64,000 nucleotides of DNA. Source: Primula veris (lineage: Eukaryota > Streptophyta > Magnoliopsida > Ericales > Primulaceae). The position numbers and the translations under genes are program-made. The stretch lies in the NCBI GenBank assembly GCA_963682055.1, contig OY821740.1, positions 36,662,795-36,726,794 on the forward strand, in the 5' to 3' direction. Shown here one piece after another: positions 10,400 to 22,600 of the stretch; the first letter of the stretch is position 1; every line of letters starts with the position of its first letter. The notes under the pieces were generated by a model, which saw nothing but the letters and a program-made list of their open reading frames with translations, was not told the DNA's origin and searched no databases.

Positions 10400-12154
10400 G
10401 TGTCTCGAAAGATGTTTAGTACATATCAGGATCTATCTACTTCTATAGTTCTATGTACATTTCCTGATTTTAAAATACAATTATGTTGCACAAATTAACC
10501 CATCCCATGCATGTTTGTTTTGCAACCTCTTAACTGTTACTATAAGCTAAACGTAAAATCGGAAACCGTAAACTAGTCCTGTGATCCTGTCGACTGCCCC
10601 GTAGTTATAAAGTAAGGAATTCAATTTATAAAAACAAAAGCCGCTTTCTGTATTTTGTATAGGCACATAAAGAAAAGACAAAAGTATGAAACAACACAAG
10701 CAAAGTAAAACAAAAAAATTGACAAAAAAGCAAGCTATAGCAAGGGTTGAAGACCATTTCTCTAACATAAACTAATTGAAAAAAATCTTTATATGACTTT
10801 TGATGGGATTACCATGCTAACATCTCATTTTAGTATATAATTTCCATTCAACGCCGTGTTTCGCGTATGTATCAAAGAAGATAGTGTCAAGAGCGTTAGA
10901 TATAATGTCACCTCAATTTTTTGGTTAATAGTTAGTGATACCATCACTTTGGTACTAACTAAGACTATACTATGATGTTGATATTTGATATTATGTATCT
11001 ATAACTTTGAGATTGACGTCAATTTCACAGTTTCTGTATACAACACAAATTTCATTACGTCAATTATATGAGGAGATCAGAAAGAAACCCACAGTAAAAC
11101 ATAAAATGAAATTATATAAATGTGTCTGGACGTAATTAATACATGAGGTACATGTACTAGTGTAAAAGGGATATCGAATAATATTTAGAGAAATTTTCTA
11201 ATTTATCACACCTAATAAGGTAACCTTCAACCAAAAATTAGATCTGCATCCCTTCTAGACCACTCGAACTTTCTCAATATAAAAAGATGCCTTTTGACGC
11301 TATGTTACTAGGAATTCTGTAACGATCTGTAACGGTTTAGTCAATGCATGACGGACTTACAATGAATGTTCATATTTGTGACAACTCGGTAACGGATCTT
11401 GGTCGTCGCTAAATGAGATATATCCTATAGGTTTCTTAAGTTGGTGACTATACCACAGTTGATGTCATATACTTGGTACGTACTTCGGACTTGGTTTATA
11501 GTTTTAAGGTTTTAATTAGAAGCATAAGGTTCCAATCAAACTACAAGCCTTGAGATTTAACTTTTAAGGAACAGAAAATTCAATTGCACTCACTTCATCT
11601 TATTGGAGATAAATCTTCTTCTTAATTTCTCTTTGCTATATCTTTAATTCCAACATAAACAACAGATGTTACATACCTGAAGTTTCCCTGCTATTATCTT
11701 ATGAAACTTGATACAAACTATTTTTACAAGATCTGTCAGACAAACATAGGGCATCAATCCTGCAATAGTGATTGAAAAATAAGTGGTTCAGCATTTTGGT
11801 CACATAACTAATGCAGACTTCAAAACATTTGTTTGCAAATATTTAGAAGAAGAATTTTTAATTTCCTATCACCATTCACTTATTTTTTTTCCCTTTCATT
11901 TTCTGTTGTCCCAAAGTCCACACCACACACTCCCTTGTTAAATTAAACACTATCAAAGCCGGCATAAAGAAACCACCTGTCTACAAAAAGATTCTTTTAT
12001 GGCACCTAAAAACACCAAAAAGTTTGATCATGCATAGCCGGCTATGCATTTAAAAAAAAAAAAAAAAAAAACTCACACAAACACTATAAACTCAACAAAT
12101 TTGTTCAGCGATAGCATTAATCAATTAATAATCATCATCTTACCCACTCAAACC
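9066..12154. other. Intergenic AT-rich DNA, no gene seen
   Basis: Contains an (AT)n run at 10368-10396, small ORFs without recognisable content, and the 5' leader of the STICHEL-like gene at its right end. The A-run at 12051-12070 belongs to that leader. Most of it is unexplained. Confidence 0.5.
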
Positions 12155-15100
12155 ATGTCGACTTTAATCCGTGATTCAAGTCAAATCGATTACCCCGTTT
12201 ACGAACCAAAAGAAGTTAACTACGAGAGATCATATAGTCAATCCGGTGGATCAAACCATAGCCAATTTCCGATATTACCAGCTCAGATGCTGAACAAATG
12301 TTCCTCAGTCTCATCATCAACTTCTATGAGACATGCTATCGAAAACATAACTGATCGCTTACTATTGAACTTTCCGATAGCTTTTAGTCAACAGACCCTG
12401 AATCCAATGAGCCCACGAGTCACACGCCAGAAATCGAAAAGGAGCGAAGGAGTTAGAATACGAAAACTTATACGTGTAGGAAGTAACAAATTTGAAAAGA
12501 AAGGCAAGGGGCTACCATCAGAGGCCATGAGGGATAAGGATATAATCCCCGTAAACAATAAACATATATATAATGCAAGCCTTACACGAAAGTATCAACC
12601 TAAGGTTTTCTCCGACATAGCAGGGCATGAAATTACGGTTTTGGCCATATCTAGAGCCGTCGAGAAGATGAAAATCGCGAGTTTGTACCTCTTTCACGGC
12701 CCCACAGGCACTGGGAAGACATCGACGGCCAAGATTTTCGCGATGGCATTAAATTGCGAATCTACGACTCCAAAACCGTGTTGGAACTGTAGAGGCTGCT
12801 CGAGGAGCCTCTTTATTATGGATTTATGCTCCGGAAACAAAGCAGATGGTTTTGAAAAATTAAAAACACTCCTCGAGAACACATCATTTGCTAGAGCAAT
12901 ACCGGGATTCAAAGTTCTTATAATCAAACAATGCCATATGTTTAACCAAAAAGACTGGGATGAGCTTTTAGGAATGGCTGAAAGGGCATACGAGTTTGGA
13001 GTTACTTTTGTCATTGTCACTGCATCTGCAAATACGATTCCATTAAATATATTGTCAAGATGCCAAAAATTTAGCTTTCCTAGGCTGACAACCACGGAGA
13101 TAATGTTGAAACTTGCAAAAGTAGCAGCAAATGAGGGCATAAGAATTGAAAAGGAGCCATTGAAAATGATAGCAGCTAAAGCAGAAGGGTCCTTAAGAGA
13201 GGCTGAGAACTTACTAGATCAGTTGGCATTACTCGGTTCGACAATAACCAGTTCTATGGTCCAAAGACTCGTAAGTGTTCGGTACTTTCTTATCAGGTGA
13301 AGTCTAAATACTATTTCGTTTGGTTTATAAATGAGATGCCTACTATAATATACTTGTTTTCTTGGGTGAATAAGCATATATATAACTAACGAGGCCACGA
13401 CCCTCAATACGTGTGAAGTACATGAGTTTCGAATGAAACTAGGACCATAGCAAACATGCTTGGCCTTACAACGCTAGTCATTACTACAAAACTTCATAAC
13501 TCATTACATAAACCGTGATACACCCAATGTGAGAAAACTGCATTACAATTCCGTATCCAATGAGAAAAACTGTTTATACATATGCATACTCAGACCGCTA
13601 AAATCTAGGATCAAGGGTTACCAAGTGTGCATCGCTATATAAATAGTTAAAAACTCATTTTATAACCAACTGTAATGTCATAAAAACTCACAAACCAACA
13701 CACGACACAATTTTTGTGAGTTGAAGACTTGTTTGCGCAGCAGCTTGAAGGCTCGTACTATAATACTTTATAAAGAAGTGATGCAACAGCATATATTCAA
13801 CTAACTAGTGGTAGCTTATTGGCCAAAACTTAACTTCTCTTAAGGGTGATCCCCCGCTGGCCCTCCCCATAAAAGGAGAAGGTTCAACCATGTAAATTGA
13901 GGTCCAGCTACTTTTAGTCTTTTTCTTCACAAATGTCTTATCATGTGGTGTCTAAATACAGCTCGTTTGATCTAGGTTCTACCTCCGTTATATTACATCG
14001 TAAAACAGTTCAAGTGAGCATGTAAATTTCAAAAGCTAGTGGTAGTATTGGACAGAAGCCACCTTATCAATAAGATGTGGGTTCGATTCTACTCTTTGTT
14101 AAAAGACAGTTCGGCACGATAAACAAAGTCCAACCAGTCATGAGTTTTAATCTATAATTTCCTTTCCACTTATCATTTGGTGTCTAAATACTGACTCGTT
14201 TAATCCAGGTTAGATCCCTATTATTATATGCTATAAAGAAGTGGTTCTAGATCGATTGGATCAGAGGATGTGAAATCTTCCCTCTCCATAAAAATAATAG
14301 AGTAAACTAGGTCCAAGGACTCTTCTCTGCATTTTCATGTAGTGTCTAAATACTGTTTTGTTAACTCCCTAATATTATTTACGACCTAGTAGGGATATCC
14401 TAGTGGGCAAGAACTCGTGATCTCAAGAAGAGGTCATGCTTTCGACTTCCCCTCATCATAGAAGAAAAGTAAATAGAATGGTTCAACAATGAAAATTAAG
14501 GTCTCCGACACTCCCCTCATGTGCAACCCATATTACAAGAACAAATGAACTAACCAGATGCACTGATAAGAAGTGGTCACAACAATGTAAATAAATGAGA
14601 ATTCTAGACATTCCTTATCTTGTATATACATAATCTAGTTCGTACCTACTTTGCAAGCACTAATTGCTCATAAAAAGCCACGTTCTTATGTACATAAAAG
14701 TTAATATCTACATAACATTTTCCAAAATTTTGAATTAGGTGTCAAAGTTTAACCTTCGATAGTAGGAATCAGACTTTTCTCATGACTGAGTTATTTGCAG
14801 GTGGGACTCTTACCGCAAAATAAACTTCTTGATTTGCTCGAAACAGCAATTTCAGGGGATGCTATGAAGACTATGAGGTATACAAAGGAATTGATTACGA
14901 CGGGTGTCGAACCACATCTCCTTGTATCTCAATTGGCAGAACTTGTTACCGATGTTCTTTCAGATGATACTGTATCTGCATCATCATCATCATCAACGAG
15001 ATCAACAAAATACAACATGCTTTTAAGAAGAATTCAACAGCTAGGTAATATACTTCAAGTCAAACTCATTTGATTGTATCTTCTAAGTACAAATGTGTAC

Positions 15101-18050
15101 CTCTTTTGTTCGTTGTGTAAAAGTGTATTTTTTAGATATATTCATAACTTTTCTTGCGTGTTTGGTGAAAAGCGAAATGATCTACTTTTTGTACTGAGAG
15201 TATCTAGTATATAATAGGTCAAAAAAAGTATACTTCCTTTCTAACAAAAAAATGGTTTAGTATACTTCTACAGAATTTTACTTTTTTGCCTTTAATGTAT
15301 AAATTAATTCACTTTTGGTTGCTAACAAACTATTCATGTAAAGAACAATGCAACCAAAAGTATACTTTTTCTTACTAACCAAACAAGCCCATTGTAGGTG
15401 AAAAAATGGTACTGGTTTTCATTTAGATTTTTTGTATTTTCACTACATCGGCGACTACATAGGCAACTACATGTGTGGGCTAAAATGATCACAGAGTAAA
15501 AACACTAACGTACTCAGTCTGAATATGTATTGGCCTATGATGAAGTGGCTTATGTAGTGCGAGTCTCATTTTCATTTACTATATTTAGTATAAGCTTAGG
15601 ATTTTTGCAGAGAACTCTGAATCGGAGAGGTTTTGCAATATTCTGAAGGTACTAGTCGAAGCAGATAAGCAACTCAGATCCTCGACCGACCAGAACACCA
15701 TATTAATGGCCTCTCTCCTAGATATAACTTCTAACAGTTTCTCCAATAGAACATCAACAAGCAATGTGTGGCCAAAGAAAGAAAGCCTTGGTAAAATTGG
15801 AATCTTTGATGCTAGTCAAGTATAAATTTACATAAAGGCCTTGTTTGGTTACGGCGTTTAAGCTATAACTTTTTCTGCTAAACAGGCTGGACTCATTTGG
15901 TTGATTCGTTAAAAAGCTGAGGTTTCTGGTTTTTTGGCCTGAAAAAGCAAGTAGCTTTAAGCCTGAACAAAGTGTTTTTTTCTCAACCTTAAAAGGTTCA
16001 GCCTATTTGCTTCAAAAGCTGCAAAAATGAGGTGGCATACTCTTTCATTCATGGGAAAGAAGAACAAATAAAAGAAGTCATCAGAAACCCGTCTAGGAAA
16101 CACAAAACAAGAATAAAAAAATTCAGCAGAAAAGTGCTTGTTAAAATGTCACACAATAAACTGATAAAGTGCCTCAGAAGTACCACAAGCTATGATTACA
16201 TTATTCTAATCTATTTTATGTTAACAATAAGTTGCTTGTGATATTCCTAGTGGAAGTTAGTGAACCAAGAAAGGAAATTTAATTTTTTTGTGGCAATGAA
16301 TTCAAGCTGAATAGATTTAGGCTTTTAGAAACTCAGATACCTATTGATTTGGTCTTGCAGACTACAAATCATTTGAAACCTCAGAACATCTACAAAACGA
16401 AAGCATATTCCTCGGAAGGAGCAATTCACGTTCCCACTCCATCAGCAGTATCTCTGAGCAGTTAGATACATACGCAAATGAATTATTCATGTCAACTGAT
16501 AATACTGGAGAAAACCAAAGTTCTAATATCCCAGAAGATGAAAGGATCATCTTACCAAACATGAATGACATGGAAAACATATGGCGAAAAACACTCATAG
16601 GACTACAAAATGGACACGTAAAAGAGTTCTTACTCCAAGCCAAACTTGCATCCTTGACTGTATCAAGTGGTAATCCAGATTTACTTCCACCCCTATTTGC
16701 ATATCAAATAAAGTATAGCATGACAAATTTAGCAACCAAGAATTGAATATTCATTCTTCTCTACTTAAGCATCAAAACCAAAGAAATAGAATGTGTTTTT
16801 TATTTTCTCAGAATTCCATTTAATATTCTTGTTTCGATGGGGCTTTTCAAAATAAAAGATAAAGGTATTGAAAACAACTTAATTTAGGTTTTACATACCC
16901 GAGAAAGCTTTTTGACCTTTACACAGCTACAATGTTTCTCTAGCTTCTTTAAATTACACCAATCATTCAGCTGTTAGCACTTAATCATCGTTTTAAGGGT
17001 AGATGTCGGTTAGTACACCATATTGTTAAATTTTACACCTCGGACATCGATCTACACAAAATCATACATCTAGGCCCTTAAGAATTAAAGAGTTAAGACA
17101 TTCAACTCAAAATCACTAGTTATGTACTAATTGTACGATCAAGTTGACGTACTCGGACCACTCAAATTGAAAAATCAGTACATCAGTGGTAAGTTTAAAT
17201 GCATACACACTCAATCCCCGACATTGTTTTCATCTTTAAAACCAGGGGAAAGAAGAAAACTTATTGAGAAGCATTACCAAACAAAACCACTAAATCCTAT
17301 AATTTCATTGAAAGTGCAATATTCTTGGTTGTTTCTATTGTTTATGTATACTTCAAACATTAAACAGGCAGCATCATAGTACATTTGATGTTCAAGAGGC
17401 CCGAAGACAAGATGGCAGCTCAAATGTCCGAAATAACCATAAGAAGGGTTCTTCAAAAGACCATCGGTTGCGATGTCACACTAAACATGAGCGTAGAACC
17501 AGTTGAAACTGGAATAATAGAGAATAATACAGTTTTAGTTAAAAGTCAATCATATAAAAGTTTCGAGAAACAACAAAAAATAAAAAATCTAGCTGGAGAT
17601 TTTAACAACATGAGCTTTGAAGATATAAAACACCAAACCACTCCTAGAGATTATTCACCATCAAACAATCAAAGAGATAAAACATTTAAAGAAATATCAC
17701 AATGGCACGGCGAAAACATATACGAAACGGGAAAAAAAGAAACAGGTACATATCTGAGAAATAACGCACCTGGACCTCTGATACAGAAAGACGGGTTCGA
17801 TGTATCTATCAATTCTGTAAGAGAAACATTCGCAAGGGAAAAAAGTTTAAATGAGCCAACTTACAGGTGTTTATCAGTATCCTCTATTGGGCAAAGTGAT
17901 GCTAGTGTTGAACCATATAGTAGAGATATAATTTTTGACAGAGCAGATGAAGAAAGACGGGGCAACGGAAAGAAAAATCGAAAATTTCGAAAAGGTTTTT
18001 TACAATATGTTGAAAAGAGCGATTTTCCAAACCGAGCAATGAGCCAGTAA
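12155..18050 (+). CDS. STICHEL-like protein (DNA pol III gamma/tau-like AAA protein), 843 aa, 5 exons
   Basis: Exons 12155-13270, 14801-15044, 15611-15790, 16361-16669 and 17368-18050 join in frame to 844 codons, near the length I recall for Arabidopsis STICHEL-like 2 (At4g24790). ATG 12155 (MSTLIRDSS) is chosen over 12044, which would add a translated A-run. Order of parts: a Ser-rich N-terminus; a clamp-loader-like ATPase with Walker A GPTGTGKTS (182-190); four Cys of a zinc site (201, 209, 212, 215); sensor/arginine-finger SRC (301-303); the lid (about 311-370); and a C-terminal plant STICHEL domain (LMFKRPEDKMAAQ...). The Walker B position reads KVLIIKQCHM (253-262), where clamp loaders have two acidic residues, so ATP hydrolysis is doubtful. 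Founding member STICHEL controls trichome branching; this paralogue's role is unknown. The gene is convergent with the PXN gene. Confidence 0.9.
13290..14520 (+). repeat. Degenerate SINE-like tandem units in intron 1 of the STICHEL-like gene
   Basis: The phrase GTGTCTAAATAC recurs near 13300 (variant), 13950, 14180 and 14345. Between the copies lie segments with tRNA-promoter-like boxes, best at about 14037 (AGCTAGTGGTAG) and 14080 (GTGGGTTCGATTC). Spacing between units is about 170-240 bp. They read as diverged tRNA-derived SINE copies arranged in series. Confidence 0.45.
15155..15391. mobile_element. MITE-like element in intron 2 of the STICHEL-like gene
   Basis: The left end GCGTGTTTGGTGAAAAG is roughly complementary to the right end CTAACCAAACAAGCCC, and the interior is AT-rich. 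Related GTTTGGTTG-type ends occur at 15843, 18513 and 39720. The superfamily is unknown. Confidence 0.4.
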
Positions 18051-19617
18051 GTTTCTATTACTTGAGTTGAAAAACTTTTAAGCAAATAAGCTAGATTACT
18101 TGAAAAAACATTTTACAATATGTTGAAAAGCTTAATATGCAGAAGCTTTTAAGCAAATAAGCTAGATTACTTGAGTTACAGAAAAAATTGGATTCCTCCA
18201 GCTAAGACTTTCTCTCTTTTTGAGGGCAAAGTACCAAAAAAGATCAGCTTTCAAGCAGGTCATCTAAATACAGTGAAACTTTTAAGCTAAAAGATAGAAG
18301 TTTTATATCAGCAATCAGACAAGGACATTGTTAGATATAAACAAGCAGCTGAGCTGGCTTTTCAATGTCTTTGCCTTGCAAAAGAATCCCTTATATTAAA
18401 CTCTTAAGCCGAGCACTTGAAGAAGTGGCCCGTAAGACACTCACGAGCAACATTTTTTGTTAACATTTACACACCTATATATTATTAGTTAACGGGAAGA
18501 CAGTAGAAGGCAATATTTGGTTGCAATTTTTAGGCTTCATTTTTTCACTTGAAAGCAAAACTATATTTGGTTGACCATCTTGAAAGCTAAGCTTTTCTGT
18601 ACTGGAATCCTGAAATGATTAAAATTTTAAGTTTGATAAACCCAGTTTTCTTCTCAATCCCAAAAGAAACCAGCCAATTATAGAAGCTATACAACCAACT
18701 AGCCCTACTTCACTCTTCATCTATATATGATGCAATAAGATTAGCGAAACTAACAACAAAATGTTTTCAATCTGCAGTCGGTGGAACTACTTTGGGGGTT
18801 GTCAAGATGTACTATGTTCACGACAGACTCCATAGAGCACATATGAAATCACAATAAATAAGATTCATAATACATCTCAGCAACAACATGAAGAAGCATC
18901 AACTACAACACTCACAAACAAACCAAATGAACACATGACATTCATATGATATAACTCATGTAACCACATATAGTTGTCTGGTTGATAGAAAATTTTAATT
19001 GAGAAAAATGTGCTTCTTTAAGTGTTTTGTTTTGTTTGAATACAAAGAATTTCGTTTGTCTCATTTCATTCTTTTTATCAAATCTATTTTGCCTTGTGGA
19101 TTAGTTTAAGTGAGAAGGTTTCAGAGCCCTTTTTTAACCCCAGATAAGACCAAAAGATTCAGTAAATCCCAAACATGCGATCCTCATTGTTTTATCTCCA
19201 TTATAACTGAAGTGGGGAAAAACGCACCTGTCACATTCCAAATCAAATACAGGTTTACAGAGGGAGAAGTCAAAAATGTTCTGGCCCAATGTTGTATGTC
19301 GACTCTTTTCCTTTTTCATTTACTTTTATGAGGTCTTTCATTAGTCTTAATGCCTTTAAGGGGATCATCATTTTTGGATTTCAACATTACAGCCTTACTC
19401 TAACACTAAATTGTAGAAATGAAGTTCTTCAATTCAATCCTATTAGATTTATTATGTCTGGTAAGACAGATGACAGAGAATTAGAAACTAATAAGTTTCT
19501 TTGGCACATTCTTCAAGCCTTATAAGCAACAACATTACAGAAGTGTCATTATTTAATACGAGCAAAGAGTAACTAAAAGAATAACTTGCTAGATTTAGCT
19601 TTTACACGACTGGGGAT
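18051..19617. other. Convergent spacer between the STICHEL-like and PXN genes
   Basis: No gene is seen. An imperfect tandem duplication (TTTTAAGCAAATAAGCTAGA) lies at 18077-18170. A probable small inverted-repeat element spans about 18513-18705, with ends TTTGGTTGCAA and ACAACCAACTAG. ORFs at 19110-19525 are not supported. Confidence 0.45.
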
Positions 19618-22600
19618 TCATTTTGTTACTTTCAAAGAAAATTTATGATACTTATCTGCAAATGTTACAAATGCTTTAACAAGCTCTTCTTTTATCATGA
19701 AAAGAATTGATGCTGCAAGGACACTCTGGAATATCTTTGTGCTCATCCCCTTATAGAAGCTTGACAACCCTTCATATCGGACCATCTTCGTAATTGCGTC
19801 AAAGGTACCTGCACCATAATAAATTTTGATTCAAGGTTTTTGTGGTTTCAATTTGACATATGATACTTTTTTTGGACAAGTCTCTAAGATAGGAAATCTT
19901 TTTCTGAACAGTTATTATTCTGGATAATAACAATCTGGTTTTGTCATAGGTCAAGTTTATCTTTCATAGCCTCAAAGGTTAAACATCTGTGTAATGCAAG
20001 TTCCTAAAATCAAAATATTTAGACCCAATGCTGAATACTAAACTTAAGCTCATAAGTCACCCAGATCTTGATGCCGGAGGAAAACTAGGAGTAGGCTAAA
20101 GGGGGCTACGGCCTCTCTCATACTGAAAAGATAGCATTTTTTTACCATGTATTTTACCAAAGATATGTCGATTAAAGCCTTTTTGCACCCCGCTTAATAA
20201 GGAAAAAAACATTTTAAGTTCAGCCCCTCCCACTTATGAATCCTGGTTCTAGCGCTGCTTGATGCACACAAGCATTGCATCTAGAAGTATAATATATCTC
20301 AGCCTTTAAGAGCAACTAAATTTGAAATTTTGTACCAGTCAAATCTGAAGGTGTTTGACTTAGACTGCAGTTCAATTTCAAAGATTAACTAAAACTATGA
20401 AATGTCTGTAATGGATTATGATAAACTTATAACAATAGTTAAGGCATAAAAAATGACTGCATATATAATGATGTGGACACCAGCAGACAATGGTAAATGG
20501 ATGTGAGAATTGTGTTAAACATGTATGTCAAAAACAGACCTGAATATCGTAGTGAGATATTTCCACCAATTTCTTGCTTTGCCTGAAGCCTTGACTGCAT
20601 CACATAGAGAAAATATTAAAAACTTCAAGCATTAGGTTTTAATATTTAGATTACATGGAACAAAATGCATGTGAAAGCGCAATGCCATAGACCTTTATAA
20701 AAAAATCTATACCTGCAGTGTGTGCATATAAAAATGAGGACAAAATTCAATATAAACAACAATTACCAACTCTAAAAATAGAAAGTTGACAACAAATGCA
20801 ACTTCATCTTTGCTACAGATGCAGTGAACTAAAATCTTATTAAATATATCAGTTACTCCACCTTAACAACTAGGAGGGGGTATGTTGAAACAGTTGCTCC
20901 AAGTTTTGCCAATGCTCCCAACAAGAAAACCTATTAAAAACAGTAAACAATGATGCTACATTAAAATGTTGGTACAACCAATTGATTTTGCGTATAACAT
21001 GTGGCATAATTATCTGGATAAAGAGTAGATCTGGAATTTCAGCCAGATTTTACGTTCGGGATTTATATTTCTTTTCCATTTTCTTTCGCAATAATCATTT
21101 GGTTATTTTGGGAGGTTTGGATTTTAGTTGGTTTCCACATTCCAACCAGTTTTTAGTTTTTCTATTGACTAATATTGTTGAACTCGTGTTTTAAATATAT
21201 CCATATTAGCTTTCCTAGTCTTCTATCTAACAGCGAAAAGTAGATATCCAAAATAAATTATCTTTTCTGTAAACCTGCTAGTAACTAAATTGTGGTGCCA
21301 ACAAAACCCACCACGACTAATCTTTGATATATGATACTTAAACTAAAAAGAGAAAGCCCAACAAATAAGAGAAACGGTAGGCATACGGAACTAATAAAGC
21401 ACAATACATTCGATAGAAAGAAAGTAGTGGGCCCCTTGCCTCTTCACCATGCGATGCAGTTCTGACACCTCATTTTTGTTAAATAGATTTATGCAAATAA
21501 TTACTCACCAAAAGCTTAAGAACCTTGAATTCTATGCAATATCATTCTATTATAAATTATAATAAGCTAAGCCAAGAAAAGGTTACCTTCAAGGCTGCCA
21601 AATTTTACAACATTTTTTCCAAAAACACCTTCATCTTTTTTCTGAAATTTCAAAAATAAAATTTTAATTTTAAAAAAGAACTACCTAAAAACTGCTCATT
21701 TTATTTTGAAAAAAAAAAACTATCCATTGGGGCATGCAATGCATGCCTTTATTTACTAGTACATAATAAAGTAAAGGAAATGAAGAATTCCATGTGTATG
21801 TGCATTTCAATTACCATTTTTCAGCATATTTTATGATACGCCTATCTCGAAAGGACTTACCTCTAGTGCAGTCACATTTTTAGTCTTCCTCTCTTTAGCT
21901 GCTCTTTTAGCTCGGAGATGTTTTAAGGAGCTTTCGTAGATCATAAATTGGATTGACGGATTGCACACCTGTTATATTATAATCAGGGTTGCATCAGGAA
22001 CAGCGTGAATGTCAAACAAAATTTTCAAGAAAAAGAAACTAACCATTATTAAGGTGGGTACAATTCCTTTCCAAAACCCAAAAATTCCTGCTTCTTTGTA
22101 AACCTCACGAGCCTGAACATTTATACGAAATATACTGTAAATCAAGGACTGATATATGCTTTTGGCCTGTTAGAAATCAGGATCTTACGAAGAAAGGGGA
22201 ACAAAAATTGACTGAATATTTACGAAAATCTTAAGGTCACTTTTCCCCACCAAGTATAAGTTTCTTATTCTTCCCAGTTGAATGGTACACTTTTATCCAA
22301 CAAAACTTCCCCCGAACATTAATTCCTAAGATAAGGAAAATAAAGTATATTTCTAGTTCCTGATAAGTTTATCGACATCTATCTTATCTTATGTTTTTTA
22401 TCAATACCAAACATGAGAATTTGTTTTCTCAAGAAAGTATATTCTGTTCCTATGCAATTCTGGGTTCAAGCAGTTTATTTCTTAATCGTGTCATTGCAAG
22501 ATTTTCACTCATTACTTTGTAGATACTTGTTGTATTGTCAGCAAAGAAATCTTCAAATCCACAGAAATTTTCCCACAAATAAGGTAATTAGCAATACAAA

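Noticed and set aside
12044..12154. Longer N-terminus for the STICHEL-like protein
   Set aside because: It would start with a translated A-run (KKKKKK). ATG 12155 gives a sensible start and the family length.
12694..13140. 148-aa ORF antisense to the STICHEL-like ATPase
   Set aside because: It is a shadow of the conserved exon on the other strand.
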